The position numbers were made by a program, and so were the translations under genes. A DNA stretch of 64,000 nt, taken from the NCBI RefSeq assembly GCF_024868665.1, contig NC_079906.1, forward strand, positions 14,697,157 to 14,761,156. The letters are read 5' to 3'. The notes beneath the pieces were generated by a model that did not search any database, was not told where the DNA came from, and was given only the letters and a program-made list of their open reading frames with translations. The DNA comes from Triplophysa rosa (lineage: Eukaryota; Chordata; Actinopteri; Cypriniformes; Nemacheilidae). This document shows positions 51,978-64,000 of the stretch, one piece after another. The stretch's first letter is position 1. The number at the start of each line of letters is the position of its first letter.

Positions 51978-54900
51978 TTGTCATTTAGAAGGATTTTCTC
52001 TAATCAAGCCAGTATGATGATGATTCTGTAGAAAGTACATGACCCGGATGCTGCCATCTTTGCTTCATGGGCACTTGGTTTGATAGTTCAGCTATAAATG
52101 TCATGTGGCTGATATTACACTTGCAAAAACGCATCCCAGCAGGCTCTTACAGAGAGGTCAGAAGATTCTTGTCTACTGTAAACACAGGAGGTCATGAGTA
52201 CAGGACCCTCTGATGACCCTGCAGTCTGTTATTTTCGGTCAGTGTGGGTCTGCTGTGCTCTCAAGTTAAATCATTCTCAGCCAAACAACCCTGATACCAA
52301 AGTTAATGATCAAAGACATTTTTTTATGTGCAGGAATATATCAATAACTAAGAACTGGCATTAATCTCAAACACAATTTAATTCTCTTAAAAGATGATAA
52401 CCTTGAAATTTCATTATTGCAACCTTGTTTAAACTTCATACATTTATTGTGATATTTATTTGACCTTTTTATGAAGAAAAAAAACAGTTGTTTGTGTGTG
52501 TAAGAACAAGACTTTTGATAGGGTTGCCAAAACAGAAACTTTGAAATCTGAAATAAATGTAAAATTAAATAGTTTGTCAAATATTCATAAAATATCCAAC
52601 ATTGTCTGTAATTAAGTTTTTGCACAGATCATTTGCTGATTTTTCAAAAGAATTTCAGATCCTGTTTTGTGCCCTGTTCCTGGAAAGTGCCTCGAATAAG
52701 TCAGGAAGGTCATTTCCTGTAACCCATTTAGCCAAACTCAAAAAATCTGGTTTTAGTGAGTGTAGAGTTACAGTATGTGGTTGTAAGCAACAGTAAATGG
52801 ATGTTCCTTTTTGCATCGGTGTGACGAGACGTTTCTCTGCTGTGTCTCAGTTTTTGTCTTTGGATAATCATAAACACAACAGGCTGATTTTTTAACTATT
52901 CAAAATGTTTTTAATATTAAACATCACTGACACAGTAGCAATAAATATACTCTGAAAAATGTTGAGTTGTTTTTAACCATTATTGGGTAGAATATGGACA
53001 AGATTTTTCAGTTTTGATTCCACGTCGTCTTTAACAATTTAAGATAACCATAGTTGATTTCGAAGTGTTTAAAAGTGAATTTTACTAGCATTTGCTGTAA
53101 CCAACAGTTCCAGCTGTCAATTATTCTGTGTACTGGAAGAGTGAATTATCTTTAAACAAAGCAGTTATGTAAAGGTGGTACTGAGGGGTTTAGCTTGAGA
53201 GATCTGTTTGTTTCCTATCTCAGACAGAATGACAGAAGACACGCTGACTTACCACTTGCTCACAAATAAATCATTAATCATCTTTATGCAAATTGCACAG
53301 CCCTGCTCTTCAAATATGTTTGTTTTTAACGTCTTATTTCTTTGTTTCTTTTGCTGATGTTAAATGGGCAAAAAAAGATAAAAAAGAAGGGAAAAAGAGA
53401 AGGGGGAGGAGGCGAGAGAGTCATGTCTCGGGGGTTTGGGGGGACGTGCCAGATTTTCTGTGACTGAAATCTAGGGTTTTACAGTAATTAAAACATGCCA
53501 TTTCACCAGTCTCTCTCTTTCTTTTTCTTTTTTTGCTCTATTCCTCACCTCCTTTGACACAGAAAGGCTTTATGTCTTTCTCTTTCTGCAATTTACTGGA
53601 AAATAGGTGCTGATTTCAGACACAGATGGAAATCTGCTATTGTTATGTGATCTGATTTTCAGTTAGTCAAAGATACACTTGAATCGAATAAAAAAAGATT
53701 GACATGAGTGTTATTTATGTGTCTCTGACTGGAGTTTAGACATGCCAATGATCCTGGCTGAACTCTGGACCTGTAACCATTTGTTATTTGATGCAGTATC
53801 AGGTCGTGACCATAAGGCTGCATAGTTCAAACCTTTGACTGAATACATGGTGCTGAAATTAATGGTTGGATGGTTCAAAGAATTTATAATAGCCGGAAAA
53901 ATGAAATATCATAAATGAAACATTACAGACAAACAAACAAAATATATGATGCATGCAAGAAATGTTATGTCGCCACAGCATCCAGCTAATTTTAAATGGT
54001 TGTCAATGAATAAAGATGACTTTTAGAACCAGATGATGAGCAGGAGCTAACAGAACTAACCAGCTTAATAACCCCTACTACAACACTACACAAAAAAACA
54101 TGTTTGACATTGATGTCTATTCAGAATAGATAGAAAGATGCATACTGTATGTAGATGTGTGTTTTTGCAAGCAACATATACAGTAATTTGCAAATATGTT
54201 GTTTCACACGTTAGATTTCACACGTAACCAGTTATTGTAGAAGTCTCTTAACAACATAAAAGAGCCTTTGGTATATGAGATGTGTCTACTTAATAAATGT
54301 AGCAGAATTCTCCAATTAGGACCGAACAGGATGTTTAGTTTTGCTCGGTCATATTAATAAAATAAGATGTGGCAGTCATTTTTAAGGGATTGTCGTGGTA
54401 TCCTGAATAGTTTCTCAGCATTGGCTGATTTTAACAATTAAATAGGATTCTGTCTTGCTCTAATGAGTTGGTTTTTCAGAAAGGAGAAATGAATCAGTCC
54501 GAGAGTGACGACAGGGACCGTGTATAAGAGACAGGGCTCTATTTCTTTCCCAAACCGTATCTGTGTAATTACAGGGGAAATAAGCTCTTTACTGTTTAAT
54601 TAACACAGTGTAGACAAGATGTAGATTTAGCCCCAAATTCCTCACACCGATTTTGTCTCAGTCTAGAAAGTGTGATGGGAGTGGAACTGTTAATTTCAGT
54701 AGATCACTGCTTCTTTTGGACACTTTGAGAGAATTTTTATGTCACTTTTGGGTTATTTTCAAGTAGAGTAGAGTGTACTTCGGCAGAAAAAGATATTCTT
54801 GAAAAAATGTAGTGACCCAGCACAGTTTGTTTGGCTTTTATTTGGTGTTTGTGATTGCCGAAACAGATAAAACCAAAACCATGGAGTAAATATTTATGAT

Positions 54901-55001
54901 TCATATTTATGAATATTCATATTCAATATCATAATAATCATGAACCTCAACCTTCATCTTACAGCAATGTAAGGACTTGCCCGTCTTTGGCTTTCCTGCT
55001 T
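51978..55001. other. Intergenic or intronic sequence
   Basis: About 3 kb of AT-rich DNA. I saw no exon with convincing splice borders, no tRNA and no element ends. Confidence 0.5.
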
Positions 55002-56073
55002 TAAAGGAGCAATGTGGAGATTTTAGTGGCATCTAGTGGCGAGGTTGTGAATTGCAACCAACAGCTCACTCCACCCGTTCCTGTCGAAGCATTATGGCAG
55101 CTGACACAGAACTAAGATGTCATCACGTTTCGCTTCTTTGCCGAAGGAGATATAGTTAGGAAACACGTTCCGTGGGTCAGTTTGTCCATTTGGGGCTACT
55201 GTAGAAACAACACGGCGAATTCCATGCAAGAGTACCCGCGGTGTATGTAGATTGAAATAGCTCATTCTCAGGTAATAAAAACATAACACTTCATTATGTA
55301 AGGTCTTTATCAGGGCCATGCACAGGGGGGTGGCCTGGTGGCTAGAGCGACTGCCCCGCTGCCCTCATCGTCTGAGGTGCCCCTTTCAACCCCGCCCCCG
55401 GGCAGTCATCCATTCAAGATCCCTGATAAAAGATGATAACACTCCGCTAAAGAGCCACTCATTCCGCTAATCCGCTCCATGTTTTCACGCTCGCTCCCCC
55501 AGTATCACTCACAGATAGTCTGTCCGCGTGCTAGAGTGAAGAAGTTCATCCCACGAAAATTATATTCCACATTACAGACAGAATTACAGAATTAATAATT
55601 TGATAGTTTGTTTTTTGTATTTTTTGTCGGTAATGTTTTGCTCCTGGTCTTTTATTGGTGACAACTGCTAACAACGTGTACAAAATATCCATGATCTCAA
55701 TATCACTTTTGGCCCGCAAATAATGTTGAAAAAAATGTTGAAATTTCAACAAATCACCATTATTGTGAAAATACAATAATGCCTTTGGCTACAATAAATG
55801 ATTTCGAAGAGTTGCACTCTAGCATAGTACAAAACAAAATATAGATTAACATATTTACTGAGTGCTACAGTGTGATAATAAGAAAGGCATTTCTAAGAGT
55901 GTATGCTGTCTTCTCCTGCCCCAAACCTAAGTGCCCTTTTTTGTTTGTTTCGGCCACTGCCCCTAAAAATGTGCACGGTCCTGGTCTTTATACACATTTG
56001 AAGACATAGTTATGTATATTATATTGCATTTCTGTCAATAGATACTCCAAGAAAATTACACACAGCACCTTTA
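55002..56073. mobile_element. Non-autonomous DNA element (TAAAGGAGCAATGTG ends), interrupted
   Basis: Ends TAAAGGAGCAATGTGGAGA and ...TTACACACAGCACCTTTA are imperfect inverted repeats. The interior is split by the hAT element at 55311-55983. Confidence 0.55.
55311..55983. mobile_element. hAT-type non-autonomous element with perfect 8-bp TSD
   Basis: Termini CAGGGCCATGCACAGGGGGG and, inverted, CAGGACCGTGCACATTTTTA. The flanks GTCTTTAT at 55303-55310 and 55984-55991 are identical 8-mers, the duplication size of hAT transposases. 673 bp, non-coding. Confidence 0.88.
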
Positions 56074-56145
56074 CAACTCAGTTCTGGAGCCGCTGCACAC
56101 AGTATTGGGTGTGATACGTTTGATTGAACAAAGCACAGTATAAGT

Positions 56146-56995
56146 CAGGGATGGGCAACTTTCACACTTTTTATTGAGGGAACTCAATATACAATGAATG
56201 CAATGAGTTTAAATATAAAACTTGTGCAATTATGCTCATTCAAATAGCCAACATTTTTAAAATGAAAAACAAATGTATGCATTTCAACAAAGGTACAAAG
56301 ACCCTGTTTTTGATTAGTAGCCAAGAGAACATTGTTAAACACGATTGAAACCGCATAAGATGCCTTTAGTGATGATTCTTGAACCGGACGCGTCACCGAT
56401 TTAATTTGAAATCCTTCATAACCGATTTCGTTTCCAAGCACACCAAACACATGGGTGCCCCCTTAAGGTCTTTGCACATACAGTCCGAAATTTTTGTATG
56501 CGTTTTTTCGTATTTGCCTCTCGTTTGTACGGTGTCTCTGAATTGTTATAAAAGGCCACTCAAAATGCTTGCTACGGATGCGAAAACGCATTTTTATGAA
56601 GGATGAAAATATCGGAGGCAGTGTGTAAATGTGATTGACACAACGGGAGGTCGTATTTATTTTTTAACATGCGGAAATTTCGGACGCAAATTTCGGACTC
56701 AATGTGCAATGGGCTTTAAACTTGGTAAAAAGATAATCTGTTTCCCATCTTGCCTGGAAAACAGGGTTTTCACTGTCAATTTTTAATTTTTTCTCATTTT
56801 TGTGAATGTTTTCAATAGTGCGCATCTCCTACTATGGTTAATTACTACAGAAACTAGCGCCCTCTCCTGGTTGGAGAATTAACATCCTAATATGAAAGCA
56901 GTCTTTTCATTTTTCAGCGATCATACTGATATGGTCCTGCGGGCCGTATTTAAAGATAATGCGGGCCGTATCCGGCCGACAGTTGCCCGCCCCTG
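56146..56995. mobile_element. hAT-type non-autonomous element with perfect 8-bp TSD
   Basis: Termini CAGGGATGGGCAACTTT and ...ACAGTTGCCCGCCCCTG. TSD GTATAAGT at 56138-56145 and 56996-57003. The interior includes a nested element at 56463-56718. CGGGCCGTATTTAAAGATAA is a family motif near the right end. Confidence 0.88.
56463..56718. mobile_element. piggyBac-like MITE nested in the hAT element
   Basis: TTAA at 56463-56466 and 56715-56718. Inverted termini GGTCTTTGCACAT...AGTCCGAAAT / ATTTCGGACTC...ATGTGCAATGGGCT. TTAA duplication is diagnostic of piggyBac-type insertion. Confidence 0.7.
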
Positions 56996-57003
56996 GTATA
57001 AGT

Positions 57004-58050
57004 CATACAAGGACTATTTTATTCACCCAGCTCACGCTTTCCTATGTCTCTGCATGAGACACATCATTACAGGGAATGACTACACAAATCAATAGGACCA
57101 ACATGTGATTTGGCCATTCATTGGAGTGAAACACTCACATCGAGCTCCATCTGGCCTTAGACTAATGATGTGCTCATGATGGAACAATCCCTGATAGAAC
57201 GCTCTGTTTCATCACACTGCTTTCCATGAACACAGGGGACAATACACACTCATTCCACAGAGAATGTCATTCTCATTGTTGGGATCCCTGGTACTGGCTT
57301 GCAACAAGGAGTACTGTTCTACGAAGGATTGTTCGCTTACCTATCTTTATTTGTAAAGGGAGGAATTAAAGAAGTAACTGCAACAGTCAGTGTTGCGCTA
57401 TAGGGTTTATTAGCATATAGCTGAAGGCCATTATATCATATTGAAGGCCATTATGGAGATCTCAGTTACTGGATCTTGCCAATTCTTTCATTCATCAGTT
57501 ATGTCACATACAGTACAGTCAAACCAAGCATTATTTAGACACGAGATATTATTTTTTATATTTTTTTACTAGTGGGTGCAGGATGCTGTAGTTTAAATAT
57601 TTAGTTAAGCACATTTAATTATTTACATAAATATATATACATTTATATTTAAATGTAATTGACACTATGTTTAAATATATATTGCTCATATTTCTGAAAT
57701 ATGTACAAGTATGTTGGTGTATTTATATACACAAACCTTAACTGAACACATCTCTTAATCTAGTTAAAGACAACACTTTTGGTTTGACTTTTATCTCAAC
57801 TCTGTGTTCTCCCTTTTATTTAACATAAAATAAACACAAAATGGCTCATAATGTATTTAAATACACGTTATAATTCAATAGAAGTAACATCCTAGATATC
57901 CACTGTAAGAAAACAGACTGCACACACACTTAATAATGAGTGCAAACTCAGTGCAAACTCAATAAGCTTTATTACTCTACTCGTACTGCCCACCCATTGA
58001 GCAGTTCCTCTCATTAAAAACACAACGGTATGGAGAGCTTTAAAAAGTGA
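57004..58050. other. Intergenic sequence
   Basis: AT-rich, with ATATATTTAAAT-type runs around 57600-57700. No gene or element recognised. Confidence 0.5.
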
Positions 58051-58051
58051 A

Positions 58052-58053
<2 letters not shown>

Positions 58054-58105
<52 letters not shown>
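58054..58105 (+). repeat. (GA)n microsatellite
   Basis: About 25 uninterrupted GA dinucleotides. Confidence 0.97.
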
Positions 58106-58109
<4 letters not shown>

Positions 58110-59527
58110 CTATTTGTGAAACTAGTACAACAGCAGCTCATCAAGTGACATTGAAACTTGAGAATGTGATTTGGGTTTTATTTCATATATTACAAATGTG
58201 TCTTTTTGGATATGTGCATTTACTAAAAAGCAGAAACTTGATATCTGTCTAAATGGGTCATGCTCAGGTACTCTCAGCCATTATTTGCTAGCAATGTGAT
58301 TTGTTGTTGCTTTACAGTATATATCGGTTTATACTAGCTCTGGGCTTTTGCTCCAGAGTGACTGAAGGCTTTAACTGGATACATTTGTCCAAACCTTATT
58401 AAACTCAAATCACAATTGGGCTGCACGTAAATGATTTGTTTGGTGGTACTGGATGAACAGAAGTCCTCTGGTCTGGTGATGCTATTTGAGGCTATGTTTG
58501 GAATTAATTACTTCTAATGTAATACTTAGTATTTAGCTGTTTATTTTCTACAGCTATCGAATGCTTACATTTATTTTTGCACATTTTCTGAAAAACAGGT
58601 AGTCATCCAGGTTTTCTATGCTTACAAAAAACCTGTGCTATTCCCAAACGTAGCGCAATATTCATCAATATCTTGAATCTGAGAGCTTGGATGAATGCCG
58701 TAGTTTAGCACAGCGGTTTTCCCTACTTCTGGCAGCCAGCCTTTGACAAACACAATCTCTTTTCTCTGTCTGGAGTCAAGACTCTTGTGTGGAGTTTAAA
58801 AAAGGACATCAGGTTCAGTTCAGGGCGAGTGTGCGTGCTTACATTTTACTACACTTGACTACTAAATTATTGCAGCAATTATGCACTTCTGTCCATCTGA
58901 AAAAGCAGTATTTTCCTTCTTTTGATGTCTCAACGCTGTTGTTTGCTTGTGCATATTTTTAGCTCATTTCATGACTCACGTTCCTTTGATAGTACTAAAC
59001 TAGTCGAGAGCCAAAATAATTAAAACTGGAATAACTTTAGATCTCTAATCCACTCTCCCAGTTCTGGCACGATGCCTGCAAGGTTACAAGTCAAAAATAA
59101 CCACAGAATTCCTTGTAGCGCCATCGGCAGCGCAAGGCTTCATAACGAAAATAAATGGCAGGATTGTGCTTGTAGACAAAAGGTGGTTGAAACATTCAGA
59201 GCCGATTCAGAAGTGCTGCTGGTCCATTCAGAAGATGTAATGGAGAACATTGGACAATTGGAGAAATGGTGTACTGTGCACTACGCTGGGGTTCAGTTCA
59301 ACGCACATCAGTCTTCTGCGATGTCTCTCATTGAAATGAATGGAGTGCATATATGGATGAAGCGATGAGAAAGATGAGGTGGGGGAGCTGGTGATATGTA
59401 TAATATATAAATATTTGATCATGTTTTCACACTTCCTGTCACAGAAAATGTAATATTAAATCCAGCAGAAATTCAACTTAGCATTAAAAAATAAAGGATC
59501 AAATTAAATCACAAAAGTGCTTTACAG
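58106..59527. other. Intergenic sequence
   Basis: No gene recognised. A 98-codon frame at 59072-59368 lacks splice context and motifs. Confidence 0.5.
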
Positions 59528-59814
59528 TTCTTGGCCACCATTGGGTAGGAATCATTTCTTTGTTCTGTTGAACACAAAAGAAGATATTTTGAAGAATGTA
59601 GGAAAGCAAACAGTTCTGGGGGACTTCTGACTACTATTGTCATTTTTCCAACTAAGGTAGTCAATGGTGGCCAAGAACTGTTTGGTTACAAGCATTCTTC
59701 CAAATATCTTTCTTTGTGTGCATCAGAACAAAGAAATTTATACAGATTTGGGACAACTCGAGGGCGAGTAAATGATGACAGAATTTTCATTTTTGGGTGA
59801 ACTGTCACTTTAAG
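59528..59814 (+). mobile_element. Fold-back MITE (AAGAAGATATTTTGAAGAATG family)
   Basis: AGTTCTTGGCCACCATTG...ACACAAAAGAAGATATTTTG folds on AAATATCTTTCTTTGTGTG...CAATGGTGGCCAAGAACTG. The right end GATGACAGAATTTTCATTTT TGGGTGAACTGTCACTTTAA is the family terminus. Same family as 50633-50815. Confidence 0.78.
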
Positions 59815-59879
59815 GTCCTGTCAAGAGAGTGCAGACCATGGCATTTATTACATCAGCAGAAGTCAAACATAGACCTTGT

Positions 59880-59960
59880 CATTCTGTATCTGCTCATTTG
59901 TAAGTCACTTTGGATAAAAATGTCTGCTAAATGAATAAATGTCAATGTAAAATCTTTACA
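59880..59960 (+). mobile_element. Teleost SINE/L2 3' tail fragment
   Basis: TTTGTAAGTCACTTTGGATA AAAATGTCTGCTAAATGAAT AAATG is the conserved tail found at the 3' ends of many fish SINEs and their partner LINEs. Only the tail is left. Confidence 0.65.
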
Positions 59961-60447
59961 GTGAGGTGTAAACACCTCTGCTGTTGTTTATTTGTAGCGA
60001 AAGACAGGTAAAGTACCTGATGCTCTCGAATCTGCATGTCAAAAGATGAAAAATGCCCCCGGTTGGAAGCAAACGATTTCACAGAAACACTGAGTGACAG
60101 TCAGTGGGCAGAAAATGATACAATGAGGGAGAAGAAAGAAGAGACCCACAGGCAGAAAGAGAAAGACTTGTTCAGGAGAAAGAAACAGAGAAACCAGAAA
60201 GTGTGGGGAAGACACACTCTGTCATTCATTCACACGAGAACGTCTGTAGGGGGAGAGAAAAACGAAGAGTATGATTCACGTTTTGTTATTATGATTCACG
60301 TTCTTGTTACGAAGCAAAGGAACTGAAATCTTGCACCTCTGCCGTTCTTTTTCAGATCTCGCAGACGGTGTGATCGTTCGAGCGCGTGTGCATATGTGTG
60401 TGCGCGAGTGGGGGCGAGAGTGAAAGTGTGTGTGCTAGCACTTCCAC

Positions 60448-61257
60448 ATGGCCTCCATGCAGGACGGGGTGAACTTCTCAACTCATCCCTACAGCAAAGT
60501 ACTGCTGCTGGGGGCCATCGCAGCAGCCTCGGCCTTCGTCGTCACCATCCTCATCGTCGTGTTGTGCGTCGGTTGCCAGAGGTGAGTGGCACGTTTTAAA
60601 TGTCCACCTTACAGAAAACACAAAAGTCAATAACACACATTCATATACAAACATGCAAAAATCATACAAATGCCGTAGTGTGTGGTTTTGGGTGATGCAA
60701 TTTTGAGACAAAATGTTTTGGGGACATGCTCAACTAAAAATCACAATAAATTTCATAAATATAAAAAAGCCCATTTTGCTATTCAAATGATCTTTGAATT
60801 GTATGTTGATTGTTTATTTGGTTTTTGCAGCTTGCAAGGCCTGTTATTCATCCACCCACCCATCCAGCCAAGCCTTCTGTTGTTTTAAATGTCAATCTGT
60901 TTATTTGTGACAAAGAAATCTGCCCCCATTTTCCTGAGGAGAATAAATCTAGAATAATCTGTGCTTACTACTTGACTGAAAAGAATTGTCTTGAATCCCT
61001 CGAATTGCCTAATTTAATTGAAATATATATTTTCTCCCTGTACAAGATAAACAGTTGGAGCTTCACAAGTCAATTGAATCAGAAAGCTGAAATGAGTCAG
61101 AGCATCACTTCCTCATAACTCAGTTGTTAAATGAAACGATGGTGAAATGCACTTGCTGCTGATCAGCTGGGAAACTGAATCTCTTCATGTGTTCTGCAGG
61201 AAAGGAAAGACGCACAATGGCACTGGAGAGGAGAGGAAACACAGACTCATGGACATG
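60448..61257 (+). CDS. Transmembrane adaptor-like protein, first two coding exons
   Basis: Exon 1 60448-60581 (ATG in CCACATGG context; donor AG|GTGAGT), exon 2 61200-61257 (acceptor TTCTGCAG; donor ATG|GTGAAC), joined in phase 2. Together 64 codons: a short outside segment with an N-F-S glycosylation site (residues 9-11), a 23-residue transmembrane helix (~18-40), then CVGC just inside the membrane and a basic tail (QRKGKTHN...ERKHRLMDM). A short ectodomain, one helix and a juxtamembrane C-x-x-C are the pattern of palmitoylated adaptors such as LAT, PAG and LIME. Which one is unresolved. Tyrosine-motif exons would lie beyond the window. The 5' UTR contains TG/CG-rich sequence. Confidence 0.6.
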
Positions 61258-62577
61258 GTGAACAGCTTTCTTTCCTCAATCTTTCACTTCTCTTTGTACA
61301 GGGGCTCAGTTCTGAGCTCGGTTCAAGCAGATCGGTCAACCAGTTCGTGTTTTTGTTTCAGGATTAAAATTCTTCCCTCACACATTTCGAGTAACGACAC
61401 ATACTGAATTAGGAAAATCTTTGGCTCAATGGATATAGATTTAGTATAAAGGGATCTCTTTCTTTTAGGTTTCATTCTAAAACAAAGGGACTAATGTTGA
61501 AACATTAATTGTCAAAGATCTTTAATATAACTTTTCAAGATTGGTATTCTGTCATCGGAAAAGACCAATTTAGATTACAGGATTACAGTAAAATCCAGGC
61601 AGGTTTATGCTGTTTTAGCTGACTGGTAGACCACCGAACCAACAGAATATTACTAGTGGTGACTTTGGTCTTTCTAAAGATAATGGTCATAATAGAGAAG
61701 CTAAGTTAAGCAAACTTAAGTTGATCTTAGAACCATTGTCACCAATGGAGCTACGATCAACGTAGGCTTACGATGCTTTTGGGAAACACAGCCCTAGTCT
61801 TTTTCATAGTATTGTTTTTTTAAATCAGACTTATTATAGTTTTGTTTTCAGTTGTATTCCATTTTTGTTATATTTTGAATAAAACAACATTATATTTTAA
61901 TATATTTCATGTTACTTTTAGCTTAATTTTTTGCAATTTTGTTATGTGCTTTATTCATTTTGATTTTAATGTTTTTTTTCATTTAATAATTTTGGTGCCT
62001 TAATTAAACATGTCAATTTTTTATCTGTTTCAGTTTTCAAATAGTTTAAAGCGTATGAAACACACGCAGTTTCTGCCAATCTCATATTAATCTTGAGTAC
62101 CTATAGAGTAGTATTGCATACTTTGTATCTTCGAAGAGTATCTAGTTTGATCACATTTATAAAAGACAGATACAGCTGTACGATTATTTCCGAAAACAGA
62201 CGGCAACCTGAAGGCGTGTGGGGGGAACTAAAGCACGAGCACACAATAAACACATCATCGCATTATTCCTGCATAACTGTTGATTCACTGTAAGTTTGTG
62301 CTGTTTACCTCATGCATGTACGCGCCGATTGCCAACATAACACAGACATTTGACTCAGTTTCACTTACCGTGTGCGGCATCTTTCAGCGCTGGGACCGCT
62401 CCATCTATTAGTTTCAAATGATCTCCAAATCCAACGTTATATCCACCGTTTATATAACATTCCTCACCGAAATGCAGTGAACATACAAACATAGCTGAAC
62501 TTCACGAACGCAGTGCTCTCTCTCTCTTGCTCCAGCTGGTTGATGTGTGCGCATGCTTTTTCTCCCACTCTCACTGG
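61258..62577. other. Likely intron of the adaptor-like gene
   Basis: Follows the second exon. AT-rich with T-runs near 61800-62030. No further exon identified. Confidence 0.45.
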
Positions 62578-62583
62578 TTGACG

Positions 62584-63428
62584 CTAGGGGTGCGGGAAAA
62601 ATTTGATTCTTAGATGCATCGCGAATCCAAAAATCGATTTTTAAATGCATTAATAACGTGATGTTAGCGGAACAAAAAAGGCAGAAGTCATTCGCGGGTG
62701 CGGACAGTTTAGAGAGCGCACACCTCACGCACAGCAGTAAAGATACACGAGCAGTAAAGATAGAGAAAACGATCCAGCCCCCTTGGACTAAACTGCAAGA
62801 TAAACAAAATACATTTTAGAATGGTCTTTCTCTGTCTATTCTCTGTAGTGAGCGGAAGGTAAATTAAGGTAAAATAATTCACTGTGCCGCAGCATACTTC
62901 ACACTAAATGAGTGCAAATAGCATTTTCCCAAAACCTGTCACTAACTGTTAAGACATAAGAACATGAACATACTTCTGTAAATATGCACAATTTGTTACC
63001 AGAGGTGCTGGGTGCGCTGAATTAGATGAATCCACTGCTCCATAGGTGTATGATGATTTTGTAAAACGATCAGGCAATTCCTGAACTTACTGCCAGTGTC
63101 ATGAAAAATTCTGACACCGGTTAACATGTAGTATTATTAGTCACGTTAATTACTATATTATACTTATTTTAACGTCTGACAAGGGAAACAGAGGATATGT
63201 AAATGAGAACGGCTTCACTGGGCAGTTTTGCATTTTAATACAGAATGTGACAGTTCAGAGACTAGAAGCCAAAGTGCCAACACTAGTCTGACTCTGAGCG
63301 TAAATGCGACGTAATGAAGTCACACATATGCAAAATAATACGTCGAGAATTGATTCTAAAATCGAATCTTGACCCTCAGAATCGATTCTGAATCGAATCG
63401 TGAGGGACCAAAGGATTCCCACCCCTAG
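62584..63428. mobile_element. Non-autonomous DNA element with 6-bp TSD
   Basis: Termini CTAGGGGTGCGGGAAAAATT and, inverted, CTAGGGGTGGGAATCC, with subterminal AATCGATT motifs. TSD TTGACG at 62578-62583 and 63429-63434. It lies within ~36-bp repeats (GGTTGACGCGTGGGCATGCT) whose units flank it on both sides. Confidence 0.75.
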
Positions 63429-63544
63429 TTGACGCGTGGGCATGCTCTTTCATCTCGCTGGTTGACGCGTGGGTGTGCTTTTCCAGAATTGTCCAATAAG
63501 GGACTAAGAAAAGTTGTTACGTAAGAGAGTTTCATGTTCGGAAA

Positions 63545-63720
63545 AAACTTTCCGAAACCTATACGAGCCGTGGGGTATTGTAATTGAGCACAGAAATACT
63601 ACGTCATATATCCAACTCGTTTTTTGACAAGTTGACCATGTCAAGCATGAGAAGCCAGCATGTTTAACATTGTAAAGAAGTCAGAATGCATGAAACACCG
63701 TTGCACCAGCCCTTTAAGTT
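63545..63720 (-). repeat. Repeat shared (inverted) with 50460-50632
   Basis: TACGTCATATATCCAACTCG, TTTTTTGACAAGTTGACCAT and TCAGAATGCATGAAACACCG match the reverse complement at 50505-50600. It ends CCCTTTAAG. Confidence 0.75.
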
Positions 63721-64000
63721 TTATCAAATAATATTTAGGCCGATATTTTATTTTATTTTGATTTACGTAAAGGTTTTAGTAAACTATAGATAGACGGTTT
63801 TATGTGACACGCACCTGGCCCAAGATTAACTTCCTGTGTTTGGTTATCGGTCTGGCTAGTGGCTAGTAATATAACAATTCATTTTATATTGTAATAATAT
63901 CATATTGGATGGCTGAAACGAACATGTTTGTGTGTATTTGGTGTAATACAATGTGTTTACGCGGTTACGGTTAAAAAAACACATTAGTTTTCACATACCG
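63721..64000. other. Window end, no feature seen
   Basis: AT-rich sequence without recognised gene or element. Confidence 0.5.

Noticed and set aside
59072..59368. 98-codon plus-strand frame
   Set aside because: No domain, no splice signals, isolated in AT-rich DNA.
1..64000. 5S rRNA, U6 or other snRNA genes among the tRNAs
   Set aside because: No stretch resembling 5S internal control regions or U-snRNA sequence was seen, although such arrays often accompany tRNA clusters in fish.

Overview
This window is vertebrate nuclear DNA, most likely from a teleost and probably a cyprinid-type fish. The evidence is eukaryotic tRNA genes (including an intron-bearing tRNA-Tyr), an L2-clade LINE, hAT/piggyBac-type MITEs with clean target-site duplications, retroviral and gypsy LTR pieces, and intron-containing genes with GT..AG borders. 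No operons or ribosome-binding sites are expected. Single N bases at 13056, 27393 and 43933 coincide with abrupt changes of sequence and are probably assembly joins.

Layout. A tRNA-rich segment occurs three times: about 1-6777, 17811-24228 (lacking the first ~810 bp) and 30174-33165. It carries tRNA-Lys, -Asn and -Trp, an Asp-like relic, Met-like, Glu, Tyr and Arg relics, and GC-rich spacer. In the first two copies it ends in a minus-strand L2 element sitting in a tRNA-Arg relic. Between copies one and two lie two intron-bearing paralogues of a DUF6729-type, transposase-like gene, head to head (minus 12946-6778, plus 13323-16502). Both are broken. The spaces around them are filled with an LTR, hAT elements and the 3' end of a gypsy element with an in-frame 33-bp minisatellite. 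After the second copy an endogenous retrovirus (3' LTR, polypurine tract, frameshifted Env TM) sits inside the L2. Then 26-39 kb is a mosaic of low-copy repeats: ~0.5/1.2-kb units, ~240-bp tandem units, a ~1.1-kb-arm inverted repeat with perfect hairpins at its inner ends, and a second tRNA cluster (Ala, Pro, Ile-like, Phe, Gln).

From 40 kb onward the DNA is AT-rich intergenic or intronic sequence with scattered MITEs, a homogeneous 168-bp tandem array (45.6-46.7 kb), a CpG-rich stretch with a promoter-like site (48.5-50 kb), and two 5' coding exons of a palmitoylation-motif transmembrane adaptor-like gene (60448-61257).

The most interesting object is a minus-strand retroviral fragment at 41491-43932. 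Its integrase reading frame continues, without a stop, into a complete macrodomain resembling OARD1/TARG1 (ADP-ribosyl-glutamate hydrolase), with the expected catalytic Lys and Asp present. A retroelement that appears to carry a captured ADP-ribosylation eraser is, to my knowledge, not a standard retroviral layout. It is the best candidate here for an undescribed system.
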